Both the position numbers and the translations under genes were made by a program. DNA of 64,000 bases from Mesorhizobium sp. M7A.F.Ca.US.008.03.1.1 (lineage in GTDB: Bacteria > Pseudomonadota > Alphaproteobacteria > Rhizobiales > Rhizobiaceae): the NCBI RefSeq assembly GCF_003997495.1, contig NZ_RZRU01000001.1, forward strand, positions 434,001-498,000, in the 5' to 3' direction. This document shows positions 7,795-17,425 of this stretch, piece by piece. Position 1 is the stretch's first letter; each line of letters starts with the position of its first letter. The notes below the pieces were generated by a model that was given only the letters and a program-made list of their open reading frames with translations, did no database searches and was not told the DNA's origin.

Positions 7795-9045
7795 TCAGGC
7801 TGCCTTGCCGTCGCCGAATTTTTCGATCGACCGCGCCAGTTCGGGATGGTTCAAGGCGAAGTCCGCCAGCGGAATGCCGTCGACCGCTGCTTGCCAGGCT
7901 TGCTGCACGGCACGCACGCCGGCGCCCGGTCCGTCCGGATGGCTGACGATGCCACCGCCGCAGAGATAGAGAAGATCGACGGTCCGGCCGGTCCGCGCAT
8001 ATGTCTCAGGCGCCTGACCGCCCCACTGGCCGGAGCCCGCCACCGGCAAGGCGCAGTCCTCGGGTGAAAAGATCGGCATCGTCACTGACTTGAAGGATTC
8101 GACGAAAGAGTCATCCGGCTCCCAGTATTTCGAGGCGATGCCGTTGATCTGGAATTGGTCGACGCCGAGGAGCCGCCAGAACTGCTGCCAGACCTTGAAG
8201 TCCATGCCGAGGCCCGGGTGACGGGTCAGGATGTCCCAGCCGTTGCGGTGGGCATGCAGCACCAGACTGGAGCGCTTCCTTAGGAACGCCATGCCACCGA
8301 AGCCGATCGAATTGATGTTGATAACAGCGCAATTGCCGCCAGCCTTCGCCACCAGATCGTGGTTGCGCATCATCTCGTCCGGATCAGCGTGCGAAATGCC
8401 GAAGGCATACATCACCTTCTTGCCGGTCTTCTGCTCGTGATCGAGGATGAGCGGCATGATCGCATTCACCCGCTCGGCTAGCGGCGAATAGGCCGGGCTC
8501 ATCAGTTTCTCATCGTCCTTGATGAAATCGACGCCGGCGGCGATCAGTTCCGCCACCATTGCCGCCGTCTCATGTGGCCGCAGGCCGAGCGCAGGCTTGA
8601 CGATGGTGCCGATAATCGGGCGGTCCGTCACACCGGTTAGCCGGCGGCTGCCGGCGACACCGAACTGTGGACCGGGATGCGCGCCGCGAAAATCCTCCGG
8701 CAGCTTCATGTCGACGACGCGAATGCCGGTGAGGCCCTTGATCGAATAGGTGCCGCCGATGGCGATGGTCATCAGCGCCGAAAGGTCGGTGCCGATGGCA
8801 TCGAACGGAAAGGTGATGTCTACATCCGCACGCTTGAACGGCCCGTTGCCGTCATCGGGCAGCGATGGCCGCTCGGCGTCGGGCAGAGGCCGGATCGCCA
8901 GCACGCGCGCCGCTACCCGGGCCTTTAGTTCCTCGGTCTCGCCGGGCAGCGCGACGAAGGTACCGGTCGACTGGTCGCTGGCGATCTTGGCCGCCAGCGC
9001 TTCGATGCTTCCAGGCGTTTCGATGCGGTAGGTGAGGGTGATCAT
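7795..9045 (-). CDS. oiaX: RuBisCO-like protein, 3-oxo-isoapionate-4-phosphate decarboxylase OiaX
   Basis: RuBisCO-like protein of 416 residues from the ATG at 9045; a TTG at 9060 is a possible longer start. Key large-subunit residues are retained: Lys150 in GTIVKPALG matches the RuBisCO Lys175 region, and GVDFIKDDE places the carbamylatable lysine at 176 with metal ligands Asp178 and Glu179. A loop-6 lysine is plausible in IASKYWEPDDS. In published apiose pathways two RLPs act on 3-oxo-isoapionate 4-phosphate: OiaX decarboxylates it to L-erythrulose 1-phosphate, and OiaT cleaves it to 3-phosphoglycerate and glycolate. Nearby eryC, eryH and eryI, which consume L-erythrulose 1-phosphate, favour OiaX. 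I cannot exclude OiaT from motifs alone. Confidence 0.83.
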   Translation of the reverse strand: MITLTYRIETPGSIEALAAKIASDQSTGTFVALPGETEELKARVAARVLAIRPLPDAERPSLPDDGNGPFKRADVDITFPFDAIGTDLSALMTIAIGGTYSIKGLTGIRVVDMKLPEDFRGAHPGPQFGVAGSRRLTGVTDRPIIGTIVKPALGLRPHETAAMVAELIAAGVDFIKDDEKLMSPAYSPLAERVNAIMPLILDHEQKTGKKVMYAFGISHADPDEMMRNHDLVAKAGGNCAVININSIGFGGMAFLRKRSSLVLHAHRNGWDILTRHPGLGMDFKVWQQFWRLLGVDQFQINGIASKYWEPDDSFVESFKSVTMPIFSPEDCALPVAGSGQWGGQAPETYARTGRTVDLLYLCGGGIVSHPDGPGAGVRAVQQAWQAAVDGIPLADFALNHPELARSIEKFGDGKAA

Positions 9046-9098
9046 GGTCCGCTGTTTCAAGCCGAGGCGTTCGAAAAAGGTTCACTGGTGTTTCAAAT

Positions 9099-9128
9099 CT
9101 GGTATAATGAGTACATAAGTATTGCAAG
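9099..9128 (-). promoter_or_regulatory. oiaX promoter with CTGGTATAAT-type operator (site A)
   Basis: On the plus strand CTGGTATAATGAGTA lies at 9099-9113, 54 bp upstream of the oiaX ATG and about 105 bp before the divergent GntR gene. On the minus strand a TTGCAA/CTTGCA box (9122-9128) and TATACC (9101-9106) form a possible -35/-10 pair with 15-16 bp between them. Near-identical sites occur at 17308, 18308 and 23039, so this is probably the binding site of the GntR protein encoded at 9219. The promoter call is weaker than the repeated motif. Confidence 0.5.
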
Positions 9129-9218
9129 TCATATCGGCAGCGGGATCGACAGACGGCAATTCCGGGAATTGCGGCGGCAGTGTTAGATAGGGCCGGGTCA
9201 AGGGAGTGATTCGCGACG

Positions 9219-9932
9219 ATGAACCGTTCGGAACCGATTGTCCGGCGCAAGCTTTCCGATGAGGTCTTCTTGCGGCTGAAACGCCTGATCACCAGCGGCG
9301 AGCTGATGCCGGGCGACGACATGCCGTCGGAGCGCGAACTGATGGAGCGCTTCGAGGTCGGCAGGCCGGCGATTCGCGAGGCGATGCAGGCGCTGAGCAA
9401 TATGGGCCTGGTCGCGATCTCGCATGGCGAACGCGCCAAGGTGCTGCAGCTCACCGCCAAGTCGATCATCAAGCAGGTCGACGGCGCCGCCAAGATCATC
9501 CTGTCGTCGTCGAAGGACACGCTGGAACACCTGAAGACCGCGCGCATCTTCTTCGAACGCGGCATGGTCAGGGAAGCCGCCGAAAAGGCCACCGCCGAGG
9601 ATGTGCAGCGGCTGCGGGCAACCGTTGCCGAACAACGGGGCTTCCGGGGCGACTCCGAAGCCTTCATCTCCGCCGACATGAAATTCCATACCCAGATCGC
9701 GGCGATTTCCGGCAACCCTATCTATGTCGCCGTCAGCGAGGCGATGCTGGGCTGGCTGAAGGAATATCACACCGAGATGCTGATCTGGACCGGCAAGGAA
9801 AAGTTCACGCTCACCGAGCACGAAGAGATCATCGGCCGCATCGAGAAGAAGGATGCCGACGGCGCCGAGAAGGCGATGATCAAGCATCTCGAACGCTCGC
9901 GCGCGCTCTACGTGATGAATTCCGAAAAGTAA
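9219..9932 (+). CDS. GntR-family (FadR/FCD) transcriptional regulator, probable apiose regulator
   Basis: GntR-family repressor-type protein, 237 residues. The winged helix spans residues ~10-75 (LSDEVFLRLKRLITSGEL then MPSERELMERFEVGRPAIREAMQALS). The FCD ligand domain follows, with metal-binding candidates in DMKFHTQIAAISGN and H-rich positions towards the C-terminus. GGGAG precedes the ATG. It is divergent from oiaX and convergent with apnL, ending 2 bp from its stop. Its position inside the apiose locus and the shared operator-like motif upstream of oiaX, apnO and the importer operon make it the likely apiose regulator. The effector is unknown. Confidence 0.85.
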   Translation: MNRSEPIVRRKLSDEVFLRLKRLITSGELMPGDDMPSERELMERFEVGRPAIREAMQALSNMGLVAISHGERAKVLQLTAKSIIKQVDGAAKIILSSSKDTLEHLKTARIFFERGMVREAAEKATAEDVQRLRATVAEQRGFRGDSEAFISADMKFHTQIAAISGNPIYVAVSEAMLGWLKEYHTEMLIWTGKEKFTLTEHEEIIGRIEKKDADGAEKAMIKHLERSRALYVMNSEK

Positions 9933-9934
9933 CT

Positions 9935-11773
9935 TCAGCCGATCCGAACGATCGCGTAAGGCGTCATGACGAGATGGCCTCGGCCAAAAGCTGAAATGTC
10001 GACCGGCACGTCGTCCGCCGTCAAGTTCGCCAGCCACACGACAGTGTCGCCTGAGGCCGAGCGCCCAGCCAGCGCCAGCACCTTGGTCTCATCGCTCGTC
10101 CTTGCCGCCACGTGCGCAAGGCCGGCCAGTTCGCAAAGCCCCCTGATGGCCTTGAAGAGCGGTCGGGGCGATCCTTCCACGACGGGTTCTCCGGATGACG
10201 CCAGCACGCCGAAGGGTCCAGTGAAGCTGGAGAGCGTGAGCTGTTCCAGTCCAGCGGGCGCGACGCACGCGGCATAGCCGATCGTCCATGCCGCCGCGAA
10301 CAGGCCGGCATGGCGAGGATCGCTGTCGGCCATGGCGATGCGCTGTCCCTCGGGATTGGGTTTGGTCGCGCCGCCATAGGGGTTCTGACGCATGGCAATC
10401 GTCGACGGGCCGATCCGATAGGGTTTTGCCCCGAAGATCGCCCGCGCCGATTGGGTGATGAAAGGCAGCGCTTCCAGCGACTGCATGATGCTGAGATCGT
10501 CGGCGGCGTGCACGATCGGGCAGGTACAATGGGTGATGAAATCGAGCTGGTCCGCCGGCACGCGCTTGCGGTTGAGTTCGGTGAAATAACTGAACATGCC
10601 GCCGCCGAGGCGGATATCGGGAAAGGCGCGCCGCGCCGCGGCATAGACGTCGTCGAGCGGCGGGCAATCCGGCCACGCGCTGCCCGGCGGCGTCGACTGC
10701 CGGTCGACCGAAGGCGACACGGCAATGGCCGAAAGCTTCAGCCCGGCCCGACGCACCAAGCCGGCGACGCCTGACAGCTCGGCGTCAAGATCGCCAGCGC
10801 AGGCAGCGACGCATTCGAGGGTCGTTTCAGCTGGGCAAGCGGTTGCAAGTCGGGCGAAAGCGCGCAAGGCGTCGAGCCCATGGCCGCGCGTCGGATCGTA
10901 ATGGAACAGCAGCTGTTGTGGGCCGAGTGTCGAGAGCGTGGAAAGGTTCGCCAGTGCCGTCTCGACATCCTCGGGATAGATGATCACGCCGACATCGGGC
11001 AGCCTTGGTCCGGCCTCGCCGAGTTCGACGCGGACCGGTTCGCTGGCCACTGCGGCAGCCGGGGCTTTACCTTCACCCGTGATGCGTAGGCTGATCGTCT
11101 GGCGCAGGGGATGGCCGGCAGGCAGCACATAGGGCCAGGGCAGCGCCAGCGGCCGCACATAGGTCTTGTAGGATGCATCCGACCAGTTGCGCTGGTCTTC
11201 CATCTCGAATGTATCGCCTTCCATCCGGCATTCGGCAGCGACACCAGGCCGAACCTGATGGGTGATGGCGCGGATATCCTTGAAAGGCTGCCAGGGGTCG
11301 ATCAGTTCGGGAAGCTTCGTCGCCATCACACTGCCGTCTGTGTGCTCGACTGTGACCGGGCCGCCGGCGAGGTCGGCAATCGGGTGCAGGATGCAGAAGC
11401 CGCAACGGTTGGTTTCGAAATCGCTTTCGGGAAGGGCGCTTACGTCGAAGACCAGACGGCCATCGGCAGAGCCTTTGATGGTGGCGCGGAAGCCGAGCCG
11501 GCTTCCATCGGGGGCCAGGCAGCTTGCCGAATAGCTGACCGAAAAAACGTCGGCACCCTGGTCGATGATCAGGTCCGTTAGCACCGGTTCGTAGGTACCC
11601 CAGTCGCGGTCCCTGACGATATAGGCGATGGCGCGCAGCACTTCGGTGCCGCCACGGCGGATGGTGCGCAGATTGCCGTTGACGAAGTCGGCGCTGAGCG
11701 CGCCTGCGCTGAGCCTGACCGGCTCGGCCTCGACCGCACGCGTGCCGTAAAGGAGGAAGGCGTCGTCGGTCAT
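9935..11773 (-). CDS. apnL: D-apionate (apionolactone) lactonase ApnL
   Basis: Protein of 612 residues whose size, start (MTDDAFLLYGTRA) and position match D-apionate lactonase of the published apiose pathways; I recognise it by overall resemblance rather than by a short motif. It should hydrolyse D-apionolactone, the product of ApsD, to D-apionate. The ATG at 11773 overlaps the apsD stop (ATGA), which decides the start; longer readings run into apsD. It has no signal peptide, so it is cytoplasmic. It is the last gene of the six-gene importer/apsD/apnL unit and converges with the GntR gene. Confidence 0.8.
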   Translation of the reverse strand: MTDDAFLLYGTRAVEAEPVRLSAGALSADFVNGNLRTIRRGGTEVLRAIAYIVRDRDWGTYEPVLTDLIIDQGADVFSVSYSASCLAPDGSRLGFRATIKGSADGRLVFDVSALPESDFETNRCGFCILHPIADLAGGPVTVEHTDGSVMATKLPELIDPWQPFKDIRAITHQVRPGVAAECRMEGDTFEMEDQRNWSDASYKTYVRPLALPWPYVLPAGHPLRQTISLRITGEGKAPAAAVASEPVRVELGEAGPRLPDVGVIIYPEDVETALANLSTLSTLGPQQLLFHYDPTRGHGLDALRAFARLATACPAETTLECVAACAGDLDAELSGVAGLVRRAGLKLSAIAVSPSVDRQSTPPGSAWPDCPPLDDVYAAARRAFPDIRLGGGMFSYFTELNRKRVPADQLDFITHCTCPIVHAADDLSIMQSLEALPFITQSARAIFGAKPYRIGPSTIAMRQNPYGGATKPNPEGQRIAMADSDPRHAGLFAAAWTIGYAACVAPAGLEQLTLSSFTGPFGVLASSGEPVVEGSPRPLFKAIRGLCELAGLAHVAARTSDETKVLALAGRSASGDTVVWLANLTADDVPVDISAFGRGHLVMTPYAIVRIG

Positions 11774-12804
11774 TTCAGCAAGGCGTCGAGTTGCACCGGT
11801 TGCCGGCTCGCGGCCCCAGCATAGGCTGCCTCGACCAGCGCGAACGTCTTGAGATTGTCCGCGCCCGAGGTCGCCGGTTGTAGGCCCTTTACCAGGCAAT
11901 CGACCCAATGCTGCTGGATGGCGACGACGCTTTCCTGGATGTTGTGCCAGGGCCGCGACGCCCATGGCAGCAGCGGCGGCGAGACGTCGGTGACGGCCGT
12001 GCCGCTCTTGCCGGTGACAGTCAGTCGGTAGCCCTGCGCCAGCCGGATCGTGCCGTCGCTGCCGTCGATCTCGATCAGCGTTTCGGGAAATGGCTCCGTG
12101 GCGAGCTTCGTCGCGTAGCTGCAATCGACCACAGACGTCGCACCGCTGTTGTGATCCATCAGCATCGTCGCGACGTCCTCGCCTGATATGCCGGGGTTGA
12201 TGCGCACCGTTCGCGTGGTGATGACAGACACGTCGCCGAGCAGGAAACGGGCGATGTCGAGGATATGGATGCCGAGGTCCTCGATGATGAAGCGTTTTCC
12301 CGTCGCCAAATAGGGCTGACCGGAAAACACGTCATAGCCGGAGCGGAAGGAGATACGCCCGAAGAAAGGCGTGCCGATCTCGCCGCTGTCGAGCACGGCC
12401 CGCACCGCCTGGATTGGCGACTGCCAGCGAAAATTCTCATGCACCATCAGCGGCACGCCGGCTTCCGCGCAGGCCCTGACCATCCCCTTGGCGTCGGCAA
12501 GCGTCGGCGCGAACGGCTTTTGGCAGATCACCGGAACGCGATGGGCGGCCGCCATTTCGACCAGCGGGCGATGGCTGGGCGCAGTGGTGGCGATATCGAC
12601 GAAATCCAGGCTTTCGCCGGCAAAAAGTTCCGCCGCATCGGTGTAGCGCTTCGCAACGCCGAACTGGTCGCCGACGATCTTGAGGCGTTCCGGATCGCGG
12701 TCGCAGATGGCGACGATCGAGGCGCCCGCTATGTCGCGCCAGGCATGCATCTGGTTGACGGCAAAGAAGCCGCAGCCAATCACGGCTCCCCGCAACTCCG
12801 CCAT
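11770..12804 (-). CDS. apsD: D-apiose dehydrogenase ApsD (Gfo/Idh/MocA family)
   Basis: Gfo/Idh/MocA oxidoreductase, 344 residues. The N-terminal NAD(P)-binding Rossmann fold shows VIGCGFFAVNQMHAW. The family's EKP motif appears as QKPF near residue 97, and EDLGIHILDIARFLLG carries the catalytic-region Asp/His pair (D-x-G-x-H). In published apiose pathways ApsD oxidises D-apiose to apionolactone. The gene starts 2 bp after the permease stop and overlaps apnL by 4 bp, so importer, dehydrogenase and lactonase are co-translated. Other aldose dehydrogenases share this fold; the substrate is inferred from the neighbours. Confidence 0.83.
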   Translation of the reverse strand: MAELRGAVIGCGFFAVNQMHAWRDIAGASIVAICDRDPERLKIVGDQFGVAKRYTDAAELFAGESLDFVDIATTAPSHRPLVEMAAAHRVPVICQKPFAPTLADAKGMVRACAEAGVPLMVHENFRWQSPIQAVRAVLDSGEIGTPFFGRISFRSGYDVFSGQPYLATGKRFIIEDLGIHILDIARFLLGDVSVITTRTVRINPGISGEDVATMLMDHNSGATSVVDCSYATKLATEPFPETLIEIDGSDGTIRLAQGYRLTVTGKSGTAVTDVSPPLLPWASRPWHNIQESVVAIQQHWVDCLVKGLQPATSGADNLKTFALVEAAYAGAASRQPVQLDALLK

Positions 12805-12806
12805 GC

Positions 12807-13871
12807 TCAGCCTGCCTTTGCCATCTGCATCAACGTCACCCGGCTCTGCAGCCGGCGCTGTGCCTGGTCGACGACGACGGCGACGATGATGACGAGGCCC
12901 TTGATCACCATTTGCCAGAACGAACTCACACCCATCATCACCAACCCGTCCGAAAGAATGCCGATGACGAAGGCGCCGACGATGGTGCCGCCGATCGTGC
13001 CGCGACCACCCGACATCGAGGTGCCGCCGAGCACTGCCGCCGCAATGGCGTTGAGCTCGAAACTCTCGCCCGTTGCCGGATGCGAGGCCATCAGCTCGGA
13101 CGAGATGATCAGGCCGACGATCGCCGCGCAGAAACCGGAGAACATATAGACGAACATCTTCACCATGTTGACACGGACGCCCGAAATCCGCGACGCCCTT
13201 TCATTGCCGCCGACGGCGAAGATGTGGCGGCCGAGCGGCGTGTATTTGGCGAGATAGGCGGCTCCCAGCGCAACCACGATCAGGATCCAGATCGCCACCG
13301 GCAGGCCGAGCAGCCGGCCGGCACCGAGGAAGCCGAAGCCGGTGGTGCCCAGTTCCGGCTTGCCGACGAGGTTGGGGAAGGTGCGGCCGTCCGACGACAG
13401 CAGCGCCAGGCCGCGCGCGACATAGAGCACGCCGAGCGTGGCGATGAACGGCGCGACGTTCAGCCTGGTGATCAGCAATCCGTTGACGGCGCCGATCAAT
13501 ATGCCGACGGCCAGCGTGATCAGCGCGATCTCGAAGACGTTGAAATAGATGGTGTAGCCGATCTGCAGGTCGATGCCGTTGAGCACGAGATAGCCGGCCA
13601 CCATGCCGCACAGGCCGACGATCGAGCCGACCGAAAGGTCGATGCCGCCGGTGATGATGACGAAGGTCATGCCCATCGCCAGGAACGCGTTCAGTGCCAC
13701 GTGCTTCGACATCAGGATCAGATTGGCGGTCGACAGGAAATTCGGCGCCGCGATCGAGAAGAAGATCAGCACGGCGATGAGCGCGATGAAGGTCCTGAGC
13801 TTCATCAGCGTCAACAACACCGAGCCGCTGGAAGCCGAAGGAACTGACGCCTTGGCTGGGATGTCAGTCAT
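12807..13871 (-). CDS. Sugar ABC transporter permease (ribose type), apiose importer
   Basis: RbsC-like inner-membrane permease (BPD_transp_2), 354 residues with about nine hydrophobic segments. Family hallmarks are GMTFVIITGGIDLSVGSIVGL near residue 75 and AAAVLGGTSMSGGRGTIGGT near residue 275. I choose the ATG at 13871 (MTDIPAKAS), which overlaps the ATPase stop by 8 bases as ATGACTGA; a more upstream ATG lies within the ATPase gene. It works with the ATPase at 13864 and the binding protein at 16154. Apiose is the likely substrate because apsD and apnL follow in the same unit. Confidence 0.88.
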   Translation of the reverse strand: MTDIPAKASVPSASSGSVLLTLMKLRTFIALIAVLIFFSIAAPNFLSTANLILMSKHVALNAFLAMGMTFVIITGGIDLSVGSIVGLCGMVAGYLVLNGIDLQIGYTIYFNVFEIALITLAVGILIGAVNGLLITRLNVAPFIATLGVLYVARGLALLSSDGRTFPNLVGKPELGTTGFGFLGAGRLLGLPVAIWILIVVALGAAYLAKYTPLGRHIFAVGGNERASRISGVRVNMVKMFVYMFSGFCAAIVGLIISSELMASHPATGESFELNAIAAAVLGGTSMSGGRGTIGGTIVGAFVIGILSDGLVMMGVSSFWQMVIKGLVIIVAVVVDQAQRRLQSRVTLMQMAKAG

Positions 13872-15420
13872 GGGCGGGGCTCTCCGTGTATGGGGCCGGT
13901 CCGTGGCCAAGCGCCGACGCGGCGACGAGTGCCGCCTCCGTCGCTTCAGTGCGATCGAATATGCCGGTCAGTTTTCCGTTGCTCATCACTGCGATGCGGT
14001 CGGACAGCGCCATCACCTCATCGAGGTCGGAGGTGGCGAACAAAATCCCCAATCCGTCGCGGGACAGTTTGCGCATGGTGCGGAAGACGTCGGCCTTGGC
14101 GCCGACATCGATGCCTCGGCTGGGTTCGTCCATCAGCAGCACCTTGGGTTCGGTGAGCAGCGCCTTGCCGATCACCACCTTCTGCTGGTTGCCGCCCGAC
14201 AGCGAGGACACCTCCTGCGCCGGGTCGGCGACCTTGATCGCCAGCTCCCTCACCATTTGCGTCACCGCCTGCCTTTCGGCGGCGCCACGGATATGGAATA
14301 GGCGGGCAAATCGCGACAGGCTGGCCAGTGTCAAATTGCTGGCGACCGAGAGGATCGACACCAGCCCTTCGCGCTGGCGATCCTCGGGGATCAGCGCCAG
14401 CCCGCGCCGGATGCGCCGCGTCGTATCGCGCTCCTTGACCTTTATGCCGCCAATGAAGATCTCGCCCGTCGAATGGCCGTGACGGCCCATGATGCAGTCG
14501 AACAATTCGCTGCGCCCTGCGCCCATCAGGCCGTAGATGCCGAGGATCTCGCCGGCACGCAGCGATAGCGAGACATGGTCGACGGCAAGCCCGCCGGTGG
14601 CGCGCGGCAGGCAGATCTCCTCGGCGCGGAAGATCTCCTCGCCCGGAAGATGGCCGTCGGCCTTGGCGAAGTCCTTGGCGTCGGAGCCGATCATCTGGCG
14701 AACGATCCACTGCGTGTCGACGTTCTTCATCTCTTCCTGGCCGGTGATGCGGCCGTCGCGCAGCACGGTGATGTAGTCGCCGATGCGGATCAGCTCTTCG
14801 AGCCGGTGCGAGATGTAGACGATCGCCACGCCGCGCGCCTTGAGGTCGGCGATCACCTTGAACAGGATCTCGACCTCAGCCGCGCTCAGCGCCGAGGTCG
14901 GCTCGTCCATGATCAGGATGCGCGCGTCGAGCGAAACCGCCTTGGCGATCTCGACCAGCTGCTGCTGGCCGATGCGCAGGTCCTCGACCAGCATGTCGGG
15001 CCGTATGCCGGCTTGCAGGCGTTCTAGAAATTCCGCCGCGCGGTTTTCCTGTTGCTCGCGGTCGATTTTGCCGAAGCGGTTGGTAATCTCCCGGGTGGCG
15101 AAAATATTTTCGGCGACGCTCATATTGCCGAACAGGTTCAGCTCCTGGAACACCATGCCGATGCCACGGTTCACCGCATCGCCCGATGACGAGAAGGAAA
15201 CCTCTTCGCCTTCCAGCAGGATGCGGCCGGCGGTCGGCCGTTCGACACCGGCGATGATCTTCATCAGCGTCGACTTGCCAGCGCCGTTTTCGCCGACCAG
15301 CACGTTGACCGCGCCCTTGCGCACCTCGAAATTGGCGCGCTTGACCGCGACGGTGCCGGAATAGACCTTGGAGACGTCCTCGAGCTTCAGGATGATTTCG
15401 CGCTCTGCGGCAGCACTCAT
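13864..15420 (-). CDS. Sugar ABC transporter ATPase (two NBDs, RbsA type), apiose importer
   Basis: Duplicated-NBD ATPase, 518 residues. The first domain has Walker A GENGAGKST, signature-region LRIGQQQLVEIAKA and Walker B ILIMDEPTSALS. The second has a degenerate Walker A (GLMGAGRSE), signature [14 protein letters not shown] and VLLMDEPSRGIDV. This layout is normal for ribose-type importers. The ATG at 15420 overlaps the stop of the DUF2291 gene as ATGA, which fixes the start. It energises uptake through the permease encoded immediately downstream. Confidence 0.9.
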   Translation of the reverse strand: MSAAAEREIILKLEDVSKVYSGTVAVKRANFEVRKGAVNVLVGENGAGKSTLMKIIAGVERPTAGRILLEGEEVSFSSSGDAVNRGIGMVFQELNLFGNMSVAENIFATREITNRFGKIDREQQENRAAEFLERLQAGIRPDMLVEDLRIGQQQLVEIAKAVSLDARILIMDEPTSALSAAEVEILFKVIADLKARGVAIVYISHRLEELIRIGDYITVLRDGRITGQEEMKNVDTQWIVRQMIGSDAKDFAKADGHLPGEEIFRAEEICLPRATGGLAVDHVSLSLRAGEILGIYGLMGAGRSELFDCIMGRHGHSTGEIFIGGIKVKERDTTRRIRRGLALIPEDRQREGLVSILSVASNLTLASLSRFARLFHIRGAAERQAVTQMVRELAIKVADPAQEVSSLSGGNQQKVVIGKALLTEPKVLLMDEPSRGIDVGAKADVFRTMRKLSRDGLGILFATSDLDEVMALSDRIAVMSNGKLTGIFDRTEATEAALVAASALGHGPAPYTESPAHD

Positions 15421-16061
15421 GGCTTCGGTCCGATCTCTGCCTCCGCCGGCGTCACCAGCGGCAGGTCCTGGCCACTGCCCAGCGTATAGGCGCCCACCAC
15501 CTTGGCGGTGCGGCCTTCCAGCGCTTCGCGCGGCAGCTTCGACAACACCGTCTTGTCGGTGTAGCTGTTGAACGCCTTGCCGAACTGGGCGAAGTCGATC
15601 TGATTGGTGAAGTCGTTGAACTGGATGAAGTCCAGGCTGTCGCGCAGCGCGGTGCCCCGCACCGCCGGTCCGATCTGGACCCGCGCATCGGCCTTGCCAT
15701 CGCCGTCGACATCGACATCGACGGTTGCCGCCCGCGACTGCGTGTTGGCCGCGACGATCTTGCCTTCCAGGCGAACAGCGAAGGTCCACGGCGAATTCGC
15801 CTGCTTGTTCGGATTGCCATATTTGGCGCCGGCAGAAGCGGCATCGGTCGTTGCCAACGCATGAACCTGCGGAAGCGGTCCGGCTTTCTGCTGCAGATAG
15901 GGCACGACCTTCGCCGCCCAGATCTCCTCGACCATCTTGTCTGGATTGAAGGCGGGAGCGTTGTTGCCGTCGTCCGATTTCGTCGGCAGGATCTTGCAGG
16001 CGGTCAGGCTGATGCCAACCATCACGGCAAGGATCGGCCAGTTCGGCTTGTTGTTCAGCAT
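15417..16061 (-). CDS. DUF2291-family periplasmic lipoprotein of the importer operon
   Basis: Protein of 214 residues. A short basic start and hydrophobic stretch end in a lipobox, GISLTAC, at about residue 22, so it should be a lipid-anchored periplasmic protein. I recognise DUF2291, a family found next to ribose-type sugar ABC genes with no established biochemical role known to me. The ATG at 16061 puts the lipobox at a normal distance; an upstream reading would bury it. It lies between the binding protein and ATPase genes, so it may assist substrate capture or assembly of the importer. Confidence 0.75.
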   Translation of the reverse strand: MLNNKPNWPILAVMVGISLTACKILPTKSDDGNNAPAFNPDKMVEEIWAAKVVPYLQQKAGPLPQVHALATTDAASAGAKYGNPNKQANSPWTFAVRLEGKIVAANTQSRAATVDVDVDGDGKADARVQIGPAVRGTALRDSLDFIQFNDFTNQIDFAQFGKAFNSYTDKTVLSKLPREALEGRTAKVVGAYTLGSGQDLPLVTPAEAEIGPKP

Positions 16062-16105
16062 GGCGGCCTGTTCAGGATTTGGTCGGCATCCACGGAAAAT
16101 GGAGA

Positions 16106-16134
16106 CGAGGGGCGAAACCGATGTTCGCCCCTCG
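16106..16134 (-). other. Intercistronic stem-loop after the apiose binding-protein gene
   Basis: Eleven perfect base pairs (CGAGGGGCGAA with TTCGCCCCTCG) close a 7-base loop. It starts 20 bases after the stop of the binding-protein gene and before the DUF2291 gene. No T-run follows, so partial termination or protection of the upstream mRNA end is more likely than full termination. Confidence 0.6.
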
Positions 16135-16153
16135 CTATTCATCTCGCGCGGGC

Positions 16154-17425
<1,272 letters not shown>

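Noticed and set aside
12265..13847. Plus-strand open frames of ~300 codons opposite apsD and the permease
   Set aside because: They are antisense to intact genes, rich in His/Asp/Arg from reversed hydrophobic codons, and have no ribosome site.
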